64,000 nucleotides of DNA from Balneola sp. (GCA_017643645.1 JAEPNB010000011.1:62001-126000), one strand, 5' to 3'; counted from the first letter of the stretch, positions 8,959 to 17,770 are shown. Notes: generated by a model from the letters alone, not told the origin. Program-made: numbers and translations.

Positions 8959-10089
8959 TTAGGCTGTTTTTTGTAAATAAGTATCATAATTGGTCAACGC
9001 TTCTTCATATTTATTCAATTCTTCAAGTAGTGAGGCTTTTTTATAATACATCTCAAGTATCTTTTTATCCTCAATCAAACCACTATGTTCCTTTGAATAG
9101 GTGATTATATCGTTCAATGCTGTTACCGCCTCTTCTTTTCTTTCAAGTTTCAATAACAATTCAGCTTTTTTTAGCAAAGCATTTATAAAATTTTTATCTG
9201 TTCCCAAGTTTGAAGCCATTCTACTTCGGTTGGCTGTATTATCACCGCGATCTAAATCTTCATCTAACATATCACCAGAGTTTACAGACTCTTTCTTATG
9301 TTTAAGTTTTTCAACATTAAGATCTCTTGCCGGAGAATCAGTATTTTTATTCTTATAAATATCTAGTTGCCCTACTTTAGTAGATTCATATAGAAGTCTA
9401 TCAAAACGAGTTACCTTCCCATTATACTCATGATCAGTTACACCTTCTATCAACTCGTTTATAAAATTTGATCTGGGAGCTTTTTGCTCAATTAATCTAT
9501 TCGAATTAGTATGATTATTTACTTCTAATTCGAACTCTTGCTTGTTTGTTTCACCAATTGAGTTATTAAACTCTTCTTCTATGTTTTTAATAGTGCTCCA
9601 GTCGGCATAGTATGATAATGCACAAAAAGTGTTCGTTACCATTTCAACTATAGTATTTGATTTTTTCGCGCCCATTATTTCTCTCATAAGCGCTTTTATC
9701 TTGTCTTTTGGCAACTTATAGGCTTCTTTATTTAACTGAAAAAGCTCCTTATACTTTGTTCTAACCAGCTTTGCAATTACTTGTTTTGAAGAATTCTCAG
9801 ATTCTATAAATCTGGAATATAAATCTTCAACAGGTACACAATTATCATCAATTAACCCCAACTTTTTTAATAATGATTTAAATAAAATTGGTTCTCTCTT
9901 TGATAAACCTAAATTCTTTAAAAAATCTATATCTAGAACTTTAGGCATAGATTGCATTGAAAGATTCAATAATGTATCAGCTAATTTACTTGGCTTACTT
10001 ACAAAGGTTGTGTACATATTCATTTTAGTTCTCCCCAATTTTATATCATAGGTTTTAAATAATTTTCTATTCTCTAGAATTGATTCCAT
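8959..10089 (-). CDS. DUF5343-like N-terminus with C-terminal TPR repeats
   Basis: 376 aa, soluble, no signal peptide. Residues about 25-170 resemble the DUF5343 family (FLKNLGLSKREPILFKSLL, LGLIDD, YKELFQLNKEAYKLP, FCALSYYADW), whose members are winged-helix-like proteins of unknown role. A polar, low-complexity linker about 175-285 follows. The last 90 residues form at least two TPR helix pairs (LKKAELLLKLERKEEAVTAL; YYKKASLLEELNKYEEALTN), a protein-binding module. It stands between the two paralogous response regulators on the same strand, which suggests an adaptor or downstream partner, but nothing in the sequence gives a biochemical activity. The DUF assignment is from memory and moderately sure; the TPRs are clear. 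Confidence 0.75.
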   Translation of the reverse strand: MESILENRKLFKTYDIKLGRTKMNMYTTFVSKPSKLADTLLNLSMQSMPKVLDIDFLKNLGLSKREPILFKSLLKKLGLIDDNCVPVEDLYSRFIESENSSKQVIAKLVRTKYKELFQLNKEAYKLPKDKIKALMREIMGAKKSNTIVEMVTNTFCALSYYADWSTIKNIEEEFNNSIGETNKQEFELEVNNHTNSNRLIEQKAPRSNFINELIEGVTDHEYNGKVTRFDRLLYESTKVGQLDIYKNKNTDSPARDLNVEKLKHKKESVNSGDMLDEDLDRGDNTANRSRMASNLGTDKNFINALLKKAELLLKLERKEEAVTALNDIITYSKEHSGLIEDKKILEMYYKKASLLEELNKYEEALTNYDTYLQKTA

Positions 10090-10469
10090 TTATATGTCTA
10101 TTCTAGTACTGCATAAACCTAGAATTATTTACCCTTTCACGGTATAAGCGAAAATGTGAACTTTTTGTAGTACTCTTAGATTCTGAGCCGTCAAACTATT
10201 TTCTATACCTAACCTTATTTTTACTACATGTTGTATCATATTTTCATACAAGTTAATTGCAGTATTTATTGCGGAGGTTTTATAAACAAAAAGCTGATTT
10301 ATATAAATTAAGCTCGAAGAGAATTGCTAACATCTTGTAAAAAGCCACAGTTAATCCTATTAAGAAAGGCTCGCTTGGATTGGCTTTTTAGAATTTATTG
10401 AGACAAAAATTGTTACTCAATTGCGGAAGGGACTTAAAGACTGGCTCGTCTACAAAATCATAAAAGAGT
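10090..10469. other. 380-bp intergenic region between regulator genes
   Basis: No gene is seen. It contains a probable terminator for the upstream regulator (10339-10389) and two inverted half-sites related to the GH18-upstream palindromes: TTGTAGTAC at 10165-10173 and TACTACA at 10222-10228. This is probably where the promoter of the DUF5343/TPR gene lies. Confidence 0.5.
10339..10389 (-). terminator. Possible terminator of the response regulator gene
   Basis: AAAAAGCCA at 10339-10347 pairs with TGGCTTTTT at 10381-10389, and an inner AATCC/GGATT pair extends the stem with a bulge. Read on the minus strand it ends in a T-run. It lies about 80 bp past the stop of the gene at 10470. Confidence 0.45.
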
Positions 10470-11108
10470 TTAATCTATCAATCCATGAGTAATAGCATAT
10501 CTTGTAATCTCAACATTGGATTTTAAATTCATTTTATCTTTGATTCTTGATCTGTAAGTATGAACTGTTTGAACGCTAAGTGAAAGTTCTTCAGCAATAG
10601 TATTTACTTTTTTACCCGATGCTATTAAACATAAAATTTGAAACTCTCTATCTGATAATGACTCATGTAGAGGACCTTCATTATTAAAATCTACTTGTTC
10701 TGCAAGCTGTTCAGCTACAGTTTGACTTATATATTTTTTCTTCTCTACAACAATTCTTCTAATAGCATTTACCATCTGTTCTGAAATACTACTTTTGTTC
10801 AAATAACCTGATGCACCCGCTTTCAGTGCTCTTATTGCAAATCGATCTTCAGGGTGCATACTTAATATCAAGACCGGAAGTGACGGATAAAAGTCTTTAA
10901 TTTCTTTCAAAGCATCTAAACCACTTTTCCCAGGCATGGCTACATCCAGTATCACTATATCGGGTTGTTTTTTTTGTAAACCCAAAAGCAGTTCGTCTGC
11001 ATTAGTAAATTCTTGACCCACCTTTATATCAATGGTACTTTGGTTTACTACTTTTTTTAGCCCTTCTCGTACTAAAGGATGATCGTCTGCTATATAAATT
11101 TCAATCAT
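10470..11108 (-). CDS. NarL/LuxR-family response regulator (copy 1)
   Basis: 212 aa. Receiver domain with the acidic pocket IADDHP and phospho-acceptor Asp55 (IVILDVAMPGKSG), then a LuxR helix-turn-helix (LSDREFQILCLIASGKK; LSLSVQTVHTYRSRIKDKM). It starts 10 bp after the stop of the histidine kinase gene, so the two are almost surely co-transcribed and form a cognate pair. By known NarL-family behaviour, phosphorylation frees the DNA-binding domain to bind inverted repeats. The TGTAGTA-N5-TACTACA palindromes at 3416 and 3611 are candidate targets (inference). Confidence 0.94.
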   Translation of the reverse strand: MIEIYIADDHPLVREGLKKVVNQSTIDIKVGQEFTNADELLLGLQKKQPDIVILDVAMPGKSGLDALKEIKDFYPSLPVLILSMHPEDRFAIRALKAGASGYLNKSSISEQMVNAIRRIVVEKKKYISQTVAEQLAEQVDFNNEGPLHESLSDREFQILCLIASGKKVNTIAEELSLSVQTVHTYRSRIKDKMNLKSNVEITRYAITHGLID

Positions 11109-11118
11109 AATGTTACAG

Positions 11119-12927
11119 TTAGTGATCTTGTACGGGAAATTTAAGTACTACTTTGGTTCCCTTATTTTTAACTCCTGTCAGTTTCACATCGCCACCCAAG
11201 AATTCTGTGCGTTCACGCATTCCAATTATGCCCAAAGATGAGGAACTATTCAAATCTTCTTCACTAATACCTATTCCATCGTCCTCAATTACCAAGAATA
11301 TAGAGTTTTCTTCAAAATATAACTCTATATCAACAAATGTTGCTTTTGCATGCCTCATTACATTGGTTAATGTCTCCTGGAAAATCCTGAACAATGCTGT
11401 TGCCTGCTCATCTTTTACAAGGGATGAATTAAAATCCGGGGATTTAAAATTTATAACCAACCCTGCTCTTTTACTGAATTCTTTAGCCTGCCAGTCAATG
11501 GCATCTTTTAGCCCAAGATCATCCAGTACTTCAGGCCTTAATTCAGTGGTTATTCTTTGAACAGAGTTAATTATAATATCTATCCTTTCTAATATAGTTT
11601 TAATATTTTTTTGAAAGAATCTAAAATTCTCATTCGATATTTTATCCTTTACTTTACCTGAAAACATGGATAAATCTATTTTTAAAACAGTGAGCATCTG
11701 TCCCAACTCATCATGTACCTCTCTAGCTATTTTAATTCTTTCCTCTTCTATCACATTTTCTAATTTAGCAGAAAGCTTTTTAAGTCTGTGACTATGCTCT
11801 CTTAATTTTTGCTCCTTTTTTTTGAGGTCTGTTATATCCTGTGAAGTACAAATTATCTTTTTGGGTTCTCCTGTTTTAGTAAGTTCGATCTTACCGTGAA
11901 GTTGTATTAATTTTTCATGCTGTTTCTGAGTTACTAATCTGTGCTCTATATTAAAATGCCTGTTGTTCTTAATAGCCTTTTGAACCTCGGCTTTCAAAAT
12001 ATCTCTGTCATCGACATGAACATGTTCAATATATTTATCGAAACTTGGATCAAAAGCACCCGGTGAATAACCAAGTATTCGATAAAGTTCATCAGACCAA
12101 TTTACGTTATTATATGACTGGACTTCGAACTCCCAACTTCCTACCTGTGCTATTTTTTGGGCCTCGGAGAGCTGGGCTCTGCTTTTTTCCAACTGTTCTA
12201 CAGCCTTTTTCCTTTCAGTAATGTCTCTGGAGTTAACAATGATTTCGAAATTACCTTTTCTGAGTTCGATATTCTTAGCATAACTTTCCATATAAACCCA
12301 ACTACCGTCACTATGCTTTAAACGATATTCTCCAAAAACAACATGGTTTGGTGTTTGAGAAACTATTTCAAAAAGATCGTTAACCTTTTCTAAATCATCA
12401 GGGTGAACCAGGTTAAACATTGTTTTACCAATCATTTCCTGTTCATCATAGCCCATGATTTTCTTACTGGAAGGACTTACATAAAGCAGTTTACCCTCAA
12501 TATCTAAAAGAGCTATTATGTCCTGAACATTCTCAATAAGATTTTGAAAGTGAAGTTTGCTTTCCTCTAAGTTGTACTCTGCTTTTTTCCTGGATGAAAC
12601 TTCATCTTTAAGCATTTTATTCTTTTTATTCAGCTCCTTTATCAGATCTTTATAGCCTCTTAATCTTATTTCGTAAGGAGCTAATAATTCTGCTAAATAA
12701 ATTGATGCTTTTGGTAATTTTTTAAGAACTTCTGATGCACCTTTTTTCTCTCCAAATTTTGTAAGAGCTTCATGATGTAACGAAATTATGTCAAGCTCCC
12801 CTAATCCCAAATTGATTGCTTGCCTTCCTATTTCATAGGCGGTCATAAGATTATCCTCATCAAGATTCATCAAATAGTTTTCAAGGCCTGATGAGAATTC
12901 TTCTTTTATTTTCTCACTATAACTCAT
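11119..12927 (-). CDS. PAS-sensor histidine kinase with RsbU-like N-terminal domain
   Basis: 602 aa, no membrane segments. Residues 1-90 (YLMNLDEDNLMTAYEIGRQA ... SIYLAELLAPYEIRLRGY) resemble the RsbT-binding N-terminus of the phosphatase RsbU. A short coiled coil leads to two PAS domains (about 125-240 and 250-370; GYDEQEMIGKTMFNLVHPDD, ILGYSPGAFDPSF), a HisKA_3 dimerisation helix with phospho-acceptor His405 (IAREVHDELGQML), and a HATPase domain (N-box TLTNVMRHAKA, G-box DDGIGI, LGIIGMRERTEFLGG). Known stressosomes release RsbT to activate RsbU; here RsbT would instead bind a NarX-class kinase. Its ATG overlaps the end of the RsbX gene, and a response regulator gene follows by 10 bp. Confidence 0.9.
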   Translation of the reverse strand: MSYSEKIKEEFSSGLENYLMNLDEDNLMTAYEIGRQAINLGLGELDIISLHHEALTKFGEKKGASEVLKKLPKASIYLAELLAPYEIRLRGYKDLIKELNKKNKMLKDEVSSRKKAEYNLEESKLHFQNLIENVQDIIALLDIEGKLLYVSPSSKKIMGYDEQEMIGKTMFNLVHPDDLEKVNDLFEIVSQTPNHVVFGEYRLKHSDGSWVYMESYAKNIELRKGNFEIIVNSRDITERKKAVEQLEKSRAQLSEAQKIAQVGSWEFEVQSYNNVNWSDELYRILGYSPGAFDPSFDKYIEHVHVDDRDILKAEVQKAIKNNRHFNIEHRLVTQKQHEKLIQLHGKIELTKTGEPKKIICTSQDITDLKKKEQKLREHSHRLKKLSAKLENVIEEERIKIAREVHDELGQMLTVLKIDLSMFSGKVKDKISNENFRFFQKNIKTILERIDIIINSVQRITTELRPEVLDDLGLKDAIDWQAKEFSKRAGLVINFKSPDFNSSLVKDEQATALFRIFQETLTNVMRHAKATFVDIELYFEENSIFLVIEDDGIGISEEDLNSSSSLGIIGMRERTEFLGGDVKLTGVKNKGTKVVLKFPVQDH

Positions 12928-13559
12928 TTTCTTTTAAATCTGGCTGCTAAAACTAACGCGTCGTCTGAATCAAGAAAATTGTTGTTTGAAATTAATTCCG
13001 TTATTTCATTAGGTTTTTTTTTGGTACTTATTTCATCGCTATAAAACCGCTTAACCCCATCAGTATGAAACACTAATGTATCTCCGTGAACAATGGGTAA
13101 CATTGCTGATTGCAGAACCGGAAGAGTATAACCAACAACTCCGCCTCTCAGATATAGGTTTTCCTTATGCTGGTAACTAACCCCTTTTTTAAGAAGAACT
13201 CCATGAACATTGCCGATTCCTATCCAATTTATAGTTTCTTCCTTACAATCTATATAAGCTAAACTTACAACTGCACCCCGGGTGTTTTTCAAATTTTGAT
13301 GACAATCTTTCACTAAAGAAATAGGATTATCACTGTTGAAATTTTTTAAACTATCGATAGCTTTTCTGCTTGCGGTGGCAGCATTTTTCCCGTGCCCCAA
13401 ACCATCAACTACCGCTATCAAAACACCCGTTTTACAGATTTTAATAAGGAAATCATCTCCACACTCCTCTTCACCAATTTTGGGTCTCTTGGCTATGCTC
13501 CAATCTATACAACCAGATTGATCAGAAGCGGTATAAAGTTTGCTAATATTCAAATTCAT
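12924..13559 (-). CDS. rsbX: RsbX-like PP2C serine phosphatase
   Basis: 211 aa, a single PP2C/SpoIIE-type domain: GEEECGDDF, VLIAVVDGLGHGKNAA, a G-x-G strand (IGIGNVHG) and LVFHTDGVKRFY, so the metal-binding aspartates are present. RsbX dephosphorylates RsbS and RsbR and so resets the stressosome after stress. It starts 17 bp inside the end of the RsbT gene and its stop overlaps the kinase start, a tightly coupled arrangement that matches the RsbR-S-T-X order of known modules. A SpoIIE phosphatase acting on an anti-anti-sigma factor is the alternative, but no such target lies in the window apart from RsbS. Confidence 0.9.
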   Translation of the reverse strand: MNLNISKLYTASDQSGCIDWSIAKRPKIGEEECGDDFLIKICKTGVLIAVVDGLGHGKNAATASRKAIDSLKNFNSDNPISLVKDCHQNLKNTRGAVVSLAYIDCKEETINWIGIGNVHGVLLKKGVSYQHKENLYLRGGVVGYTLPVLQSAMLPIVHGDTLVFHTDGVKRFYSDEISTKKKPNEITELISNNNFLDSDDALVLAARFKRK

Positions 13560-13986
13560 TTAACCACTTTGTCATAGTAACAGTGGTTCCCACCCCTTGT
13601 TTTGTTTCTAATTCAAATTCATCCATAATTCTCTTGGTTCCAGATAAACCGACCCCCATTCCTCTTCCGGTTGTGTATCCAAACTGCAGCGCTCGATCCA
13701 GGTTTTTTATACCCGGACCATTATCTTTTACTATAAAAGAGATTCCTATTTTTTTGCCAATTATAACCGATTTTATAATTACTTCACCCTTTCCTGCATG
13801 TTCAATAACATTTCTACAGATTTCAGAAAGTGCTGTTGCTATTAAGGTTTGGTCCTGATTTCTAAATCCCAGATCTGAGGCAAATTTTCTCCCTTTGGAT
13901 CTAATATTTACTATATCACGATCATTGAGTATTGGCAATCTTTCATTGAAAGAATCGAGATTGTTTTCAAGTATTTCCTTACTCAT
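13543..13986 (-). CDS. rsbT: RsbT-like serine/threonine kinase (switch kinase)
   Basis: About 147 aa from the ATG at 13986; a TTG three codons upstream is the alternative. All GHKL motifs are intact: N-box ALSEICRNVIEHAG, G1 VKDNGPGI, and the glycine-rich lid GRGMGVGLSGTKRI. RsbT is held in the stressosome by RsbR/RsbS, phosphorylates the STAS domains on stress, and then leaves to bind an output protein. The length and the ERLPILNDRDI start fit RsbT better than RsbW. No sigB, rsbV or rsbW is near, so the output is probably the RsbU-N histidine kinase one gene downstream. Confidence 0.92.
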   Translation of the reverse strand: MSKEILENNLDSFNERLPILNDRDIVNIRSKGRKFASDLGFRNQDQTLIATALSEICRNVIEHAGKGEVIIKSVIIGKKIGISFIVKDNGPGIKNLDRALQFGYTTGRGMGVGLSGTKRIMDEFELETKQGVGTTVTMTKWLNEFEY

Positions 13987-14117
13987 AACAATCAATAAGT
14001 AATTTTAAAATTTAAGAAAAATCTAAAGCTATCAGGTTTTCCTGTAATTCTCTTGCCAACACTTATATTATATTGTTTAGGTATTGTTTCCACAAAAAGT
14101 ATAGTTAGCTTCATAAA

Positions 14118-14483
14118 CTAATCATTATCCTCAGAAAGAGGATTTTTCAACAAAGAAAGCCCCTCTTCAAGATCAAGAGCTGTTTTCAAGCTCCCCAAAG
14201 TCAGTCCTAATGATACCATGGCTAATGCCACTTCCGGCTGAATCCCTACAACTACTGTTGGTGCTCCTTTTAATTTAATCATTTGAGCAATATCTCTTAA
14301 AACCCGAGTTGCAAAGGAATCCATCACATCTAATACTGTTACATCTATAATAACCCCTTTAGATCTGACATCAGACACTTTATCAATTAAGTCATCACTT
14401 AACTGGATTAATTCCTCGTCACTTAAAGATGACTGAACAGAAGCAATTAAATAAGAACCTTGTTTAAGAATTGGTACTCTCAT
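14118..14483 (-). CDS. rsbS: RsbS-like STAS antagonist
   Basis: 121 aa, a stand-alone STAS domain (VPILKQGSYLIASVQSSLSD; GVIIDVTVLDVMDSF; VVVGIQPEVALAMVSLGLTL; ALDLEEGL). Ser56 in MDSF matches the phospho-acceptor serine of Bacillus RsbS, so it should be an RsbT substrate. RsbS forms the core of the stressosome with RsbR. It lies 24 bp after the RsbR gene. The gap to rsbT is about 130 bp, longer than elsewhere in the module. Confidence 0.93.
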   Translation of the reverse strand: MRVPILKQGSYLIASVQSSLSDEELIQLSDDLIDKVSDVRSKGVIIDVTVLDVMDSFATRVLRDIAQMIKLKGAPTVVVGIQPEVALAMVSLGLTLGSLKTALDLEEGLSLLKNPLSEDND

Positions 14484-14507
14484 AGATATATTTCTAAAAT
14501 AGGAAAC

Positions 14508-15440
14508 TTAACTTTTACTTGGGTCGACATACTCAACTCTATAACCGAGCTCTCTTTCAGCTTCTTCAATTCCTCCCTGAAGGTCACCAACTGTAACTAT
14601 TTTCGATAACTCAACACCGATTACGACCAATGTTTGAGCTATTTCTGAAGACAGACCCGTTACAATAACACTGGCTCCAAGAAGACGTGCTGCATCTACA
14701 GTTTGAACTAAATTATTAGCAACTTTTTCATCCATACTGGGCACACCAGTAATATCTATAACTACTACCTTAGCCCTGTTTCTCCTTATTGCCTGCAGCA
14801 ATTGTTCCGTTACTTGCTGAGCTCTTTTGGGATCAATTATTCCAATTATTGGTAATATCAGAAGACGCTCACGAACCTGAAGTACCGGTGTTGAGAGTTC
14901 ACGAATCGCTTCCTGTTGTTCACGAATCACTCGTTCACGCTCCTGAACAAAACCTACAGCCACTGTATTTGCAATTCGGTTAGCTGCCGGTTCATAAGCA
15001 TCTAATATTCTGTTTAGTTTACTAAAGTCGTCTCTATATTTAGAAAATAAAGACCTTGCAAGTACGTCACGAAGAAGCAATACAATTCCAACCACTTCAT
15101 GTGTTTCAACCCCTCTGGGGATAATACGTTCTGATAAGTTTCTTGAATACGCTTGTAAAGCGGCATAAGTACCTGTTTCTAAGGCTTCTACATAGTTATC
15201 GTAAACTGAAGTAGCCTCTGCAAGAATCTCCTCTTTATTCATAGCAGTTAACAGCTCGGCTTCCTGAATCCTCAATGCCCACTCTTCTCTAAGCTCACTT
15301 CTTTTTTGACGAAGATGAGCTACAAGTTCCCTAAGCAGTGATGCAGTAGTATCATCTGTTGGTTGACTTGGAATTTGTGGGTATTTCGATTCTTCCGGAT
15401 TAATATTTTTGTTATCTCTGGGCTTGTTTTTTTTGCTCAT
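14508..15440 (-). CDS. rsbR: RsbR-like stressosome sensor/co-antagonist
   Basis: 310 aa. The N-terminal two thirds are helical: a predicted coiled region 35-75, a four-helix or globin-like bundle to about 165, and a linker helix (VQERERVIREQQEAIRELST). The last about 115 residues form a STAS domain (VVIDITGVPSMDEKV; VIVTGLSSEIAQTLVVIGVEL). RsbR proteins project sensor domains from the stressosome shell. The residue that lines up with the phospho-Ser of the neighbouring RsbS (MDSF) is Glu238 here (MDEK), a change that could mimic constant phosphorylation. Thr270 in AQTLV may be the remaining phospho-site. First gene of the minus-strand module; a half-site GTACTACAA lies 57 bp upstream. Confidence 0.92.
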   Translation of the reverse strand: MSKKNKPRDNKNINPEESKYPQIPSQPTDDTTASLLRELVAHLRQKRSELREEWALRIQEAELLTAMNKEEILAEATSVYDNYVEALETGTYAALQAYSRNLSERIIPRGVETHEVVGIVLLLRDVLARSLFSKYRDDFSKLNRILDAYEPAANRIANTVAVGFVQERERVIREQQEAIRELSTPVLQVRERLLILPIIGIIDPKRAQQVTEQLLQAIRRNRAKVVVIDITGVPSMDEKVANNLVQTVDAARLLGASVIVTGLSSEIAQTLVVIGVELSKIVTVGDLQGGIEEAERELGYRVEYVDPSKS

Positions 15441-15698
15441 GATCTTGAAGCATTTAGTTTAGTTCACAAAATTTCATACATAAGGTTACTAATCAGGTAC
15501 TACAAGTGAAATAACTGCTTTTGCTAAATAGATGTGGAAGAATTTATTACAACGCCTTTATAAATTTTTGCAACTCCGGTAAGTTTGGCGCCGTTTACAA
15601 AATTCAAGTTCAAATTTTTTACAAAATTAGTCTTCGCTTAGAATAATAGCACTCCGCGATACTCATTTTGTTCCCTAAAAATTTTCTTGAGCTAGAAA
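15441..15698. other. Intergenic region with the probable rsbR promoter
   Basis: 258 bp without a credible gene. GTACTACAA at 15497-15505 equals half of the GH18-upstream palindrome; the opposite half is poorly matched. No clear terminator for the heme A synthase gene is visible. Confidence 0.4.
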
Positions 15699-16736
15699 TT
15701 AATTCTTTTTTAGCATCAGAATCATCAAAAACTGACAACAGATCATTAGTGCAATTCCTACAAGATGAAGAACCTGCAGAACTTTCGGGACGTCAAGATA
15801 GGCTAACCCAACCCCGATCAAAATCTGTGCAAAGATCAAAGCCACATTAGTGATTCCCACTTTTTTAAGCTGACCAGTGATCTCTTCTTTCCACAAAATA
15901 AATCCTAGATAACCACCTGAAACCGCAAGTAGCCATGAAAATGTTCGGTGTACTTCAAAAATCTGACCGAGTGAATCAATCCAGGTTGAACGAGGTGGCA
16001 CTACATCTGTCATGCTGTTTTTTATCACATCAATTTCTTCCCTTACCTGAGTTCCGAGTATCATTTGCAACACTGAAAGCACTAAAATAATCAATGAAAT
16101 AACGTAGAGCTTCTTTCGCAGAGAATTGTCGATATTAATTTTGACAAGATTTTCGCTTGTTTTATAAGCACAGTAAAGCAGAAGAGTTACTATCACCATG
16201 GCTAAAACCATATGAAGAGAGATCATTCCCGGTAATAAGTTTGTACTTACAACAATAGATCCCAACCATCCCTGAAAACCTGTTAACAAAACTGCGGAAG
16301 CAGATAAAAAAGTTATAGATTTGTTTGTTCGCCAATAGCTAATAGAGCGTAAAAATGTGAGGAAGACAAGAATTCCGATTACCGCACCTACTAATCTGTT
16401 TAAATATTCGATCCAGGTTTTGGTAGCGTTGAATTCTTCTTCCCTTTTAATATCAGGATCATTTTCGATTTGATGGGCAACTTCAGCAAACCCTAACGCT
16501 TCAAGATAGCTGACAATTTTTTCGTTTTTTTCTACTCGTTGTTCTAAGAATATTTCTCTGTAGTTGCTTGGGAGTTCATCCACTGATGTGGGTGGAATCC
16601 AGCTTCCAAAGCATTTGGGCCAATCCGGACATCCCATTCCTGAGCCGGTGCTTCTTACTATTCCTCCAACAAGTATCAGAAACAGTGTTGCAAAAACGGT
16701 AGTGATGGCTGTTTTTTGATAGGAATTTAATTTCAT
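15699..16736 (-). CDS. ctaA: Heme A synthase
   Basis: About 345 aa from the ATG at 16736; an upstream in-frame start at 16793 would add 19 residues and run into the divergent gene, and the first membrane helix (ITTVFATLFLILVGGIVRST) fits the shorter form. Eight membrane segments. Family signatures: RSTGSGMGCPDWPKCFG near the N-terminus, EYLNRLVGA with the first conserved His replaced in type-specific fashion, HMVLAMV, EVHRTFSWLL and QVLHLVGIAL, giving the heme-ligand histidines. CtaA oxidises the heme O methyl group to make heme A for the aa3-type oxidase encoded at 43199. It is divergent from ctaB with 73 bp between starts. Confidence 0.93.
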   Translation of the reverse strand: MKLNSYQKTAITTVFATLFLILVGGIVRSTGSGMGCPDWPKCFGSWIPPTSVDELPSNYREIFLEQRVEKNEKIVSYLEALGFAEVAHQIENDPDIKREEEFNATKTWIEYLNRLVGAVIGILVFLTFLRSISYWRTNKSITFLSASAVLLTGFQGWLGSIVVSTNLLPGMISLHMVLAMVIVTLLLYCAYKTSENLVKINIDNSLRKKLYVISLIILVLSVLQMILGTQVREEIDVIKNSMTDVVPPRSTWIDSLGQIFEVHRTFSWLLAVSGGYLGFILWKEEITGQLKKVGITNVALIFAQILIGVGLAYLDVPKVLQVLHLVGIALMICCQFLMILMLKKN

Positions 16737-16809
16737 ACTTAAAGGTAACAATACTCCTTGAAAATGATTAACTTTGCATGCTAAAAATTTCAATATTTTC
16801 TGTTTTTCT

Positions 16810-17712
16810 ATGAGTTCTATTGAAGAAAAAATTCAGGTCGAACGTTCGTTCACAGATGTAATTTCTGATTATCATCAACTTACCAAGCCCGGTATTACTC
16901 TGGCAGTATTGGCTAGTATGTTGGTAGGCTTTGTGTTAGGTAGTGGCAGTTCGTTCAATTTCATATTGATGATCCACGCGATCATAGGAACATATATGAT
17001 TGCTGCAGGTACCGGGGCGTACAACCAATTTATGGAACGACGTCTGGACGGACTAATGAAACGTACTGCTAAGCGTCCGCTCCCTGACAATAGAATAGCG
17101 GCTTCTTCCGGAATGTTTTTCTCATTGATCTTAATTTTTTCCGGACTCGTTTACTTGTTTGTATTGGTCAATCCGCTGGCCGGAGCCATTTCTTTTGCAA
17201 CCACTTTTATTTATTTGATCGCTTATACACCAATGAAGCAGGTTTCTGCATTCAATATTGTGATCGGAGCTGTTCCGGGAGCATTACCTCCGGTTGGTGG
17301 TTGGGCTGCAGCATCCGGAACTATTGAAAGCCCTGGAATGTGGCTCTTGTTCGGAATCGTTTTTCTATGGCAGGTACCGCACGTTATGGCAATCGCCTGG
17401 AGTTTAAAAGATGATTACTTTGGTGCCGGATTTAAAATGCTTCCAAAAAATGATGAGACCGGCCGTAAAACTTCTCTTTGGTCTTTGATTTGTACCATTC
17501 TTCTTTATCCCGTTTCAATTGCTATGTTTGTGATGGGAATTTCAGGAATGATCTTTCTGGTTCTTAGTTTGCTACTCGCTACCGGATTTCTATACTACAG
17601 TATTAAATTCCTTAATGAACGAACCAAAGAAAATTCCCGCAAGCTTATGTTTGCTTCTATCGCTTACCTTCCTCTGGTTTGGGTAGCGGTTTTTATAGAC
17701 AGGTTGGTTTAA
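16810..17712 (+). CDS. ctaB: Heme O synthase (protoheme IX farnesyltransferase)
   Basis: About 300 aa from the ATG at 16810; the ATG at 16774 adds 12 residues that do not look like the family. A UbiA-type prenyltransferase with about nine membrane helices, the prenyl-diphosphate site NQFMERRLDGLMKRTAKRPL and the second acidic loop WSLKDDYFGAGFKMLP. It adds a farnesyl group to heme B. Together with the divergent ctaA it supplies heme A to the caa3 oxidase operon. Confidence 0.95.
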   Translation: MSSIEEKIQVERSFTDVISDYHQLTKPGITLAVLASMLVGFVLGSGSSFNFILMIHAIIGTYMIAAGTGAYNQFMERRLDGLMKRTAKRPLPDNRIAASSGMFFSLILIFSGLVYLFVLVNPLAGAISFATTFIYLIAYTPMKQVSAFNIVIGAVPGALPPVGGWAAASGTIESPGMWLLFGIVFLWQVPHVMAIAWSLKDDYFGAGFKMLPKNDETGRKTSLWSLICTILLYPVSIAMFVMGISGMIFLVLSLLLATGFLYYSIKFLNERTKENSRKLMFASIAYLPLVWVAVFIDRLV

Positions 17713-17770
17713 GTACAATATCGAATATCCAATAATGAATATTCAATGTTGAAGTGCGCTATTATGGATT
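17713..17770. repeat. AATATC-rich intergenic repeat
   Basis: AATATCGAATATCCAATAAT followed by GAATATTCAATGTTGAAG: a run of GAATATC/GAATATT units in both orientations. This kind of sequence is a familiar dispersed intergenic motif in Bacteroidetes-type genomes (from memory). It lies directly after the ctaB stop and may act as a 3' end structure. Confidence 0.45.

Noticed and set aside
9101-10089. Sigma factor or anti-sigma gene in the stressosome region
   Set aside because: The product has DUF5343-like and TPR features and no sigma region 2 or 4 motif.
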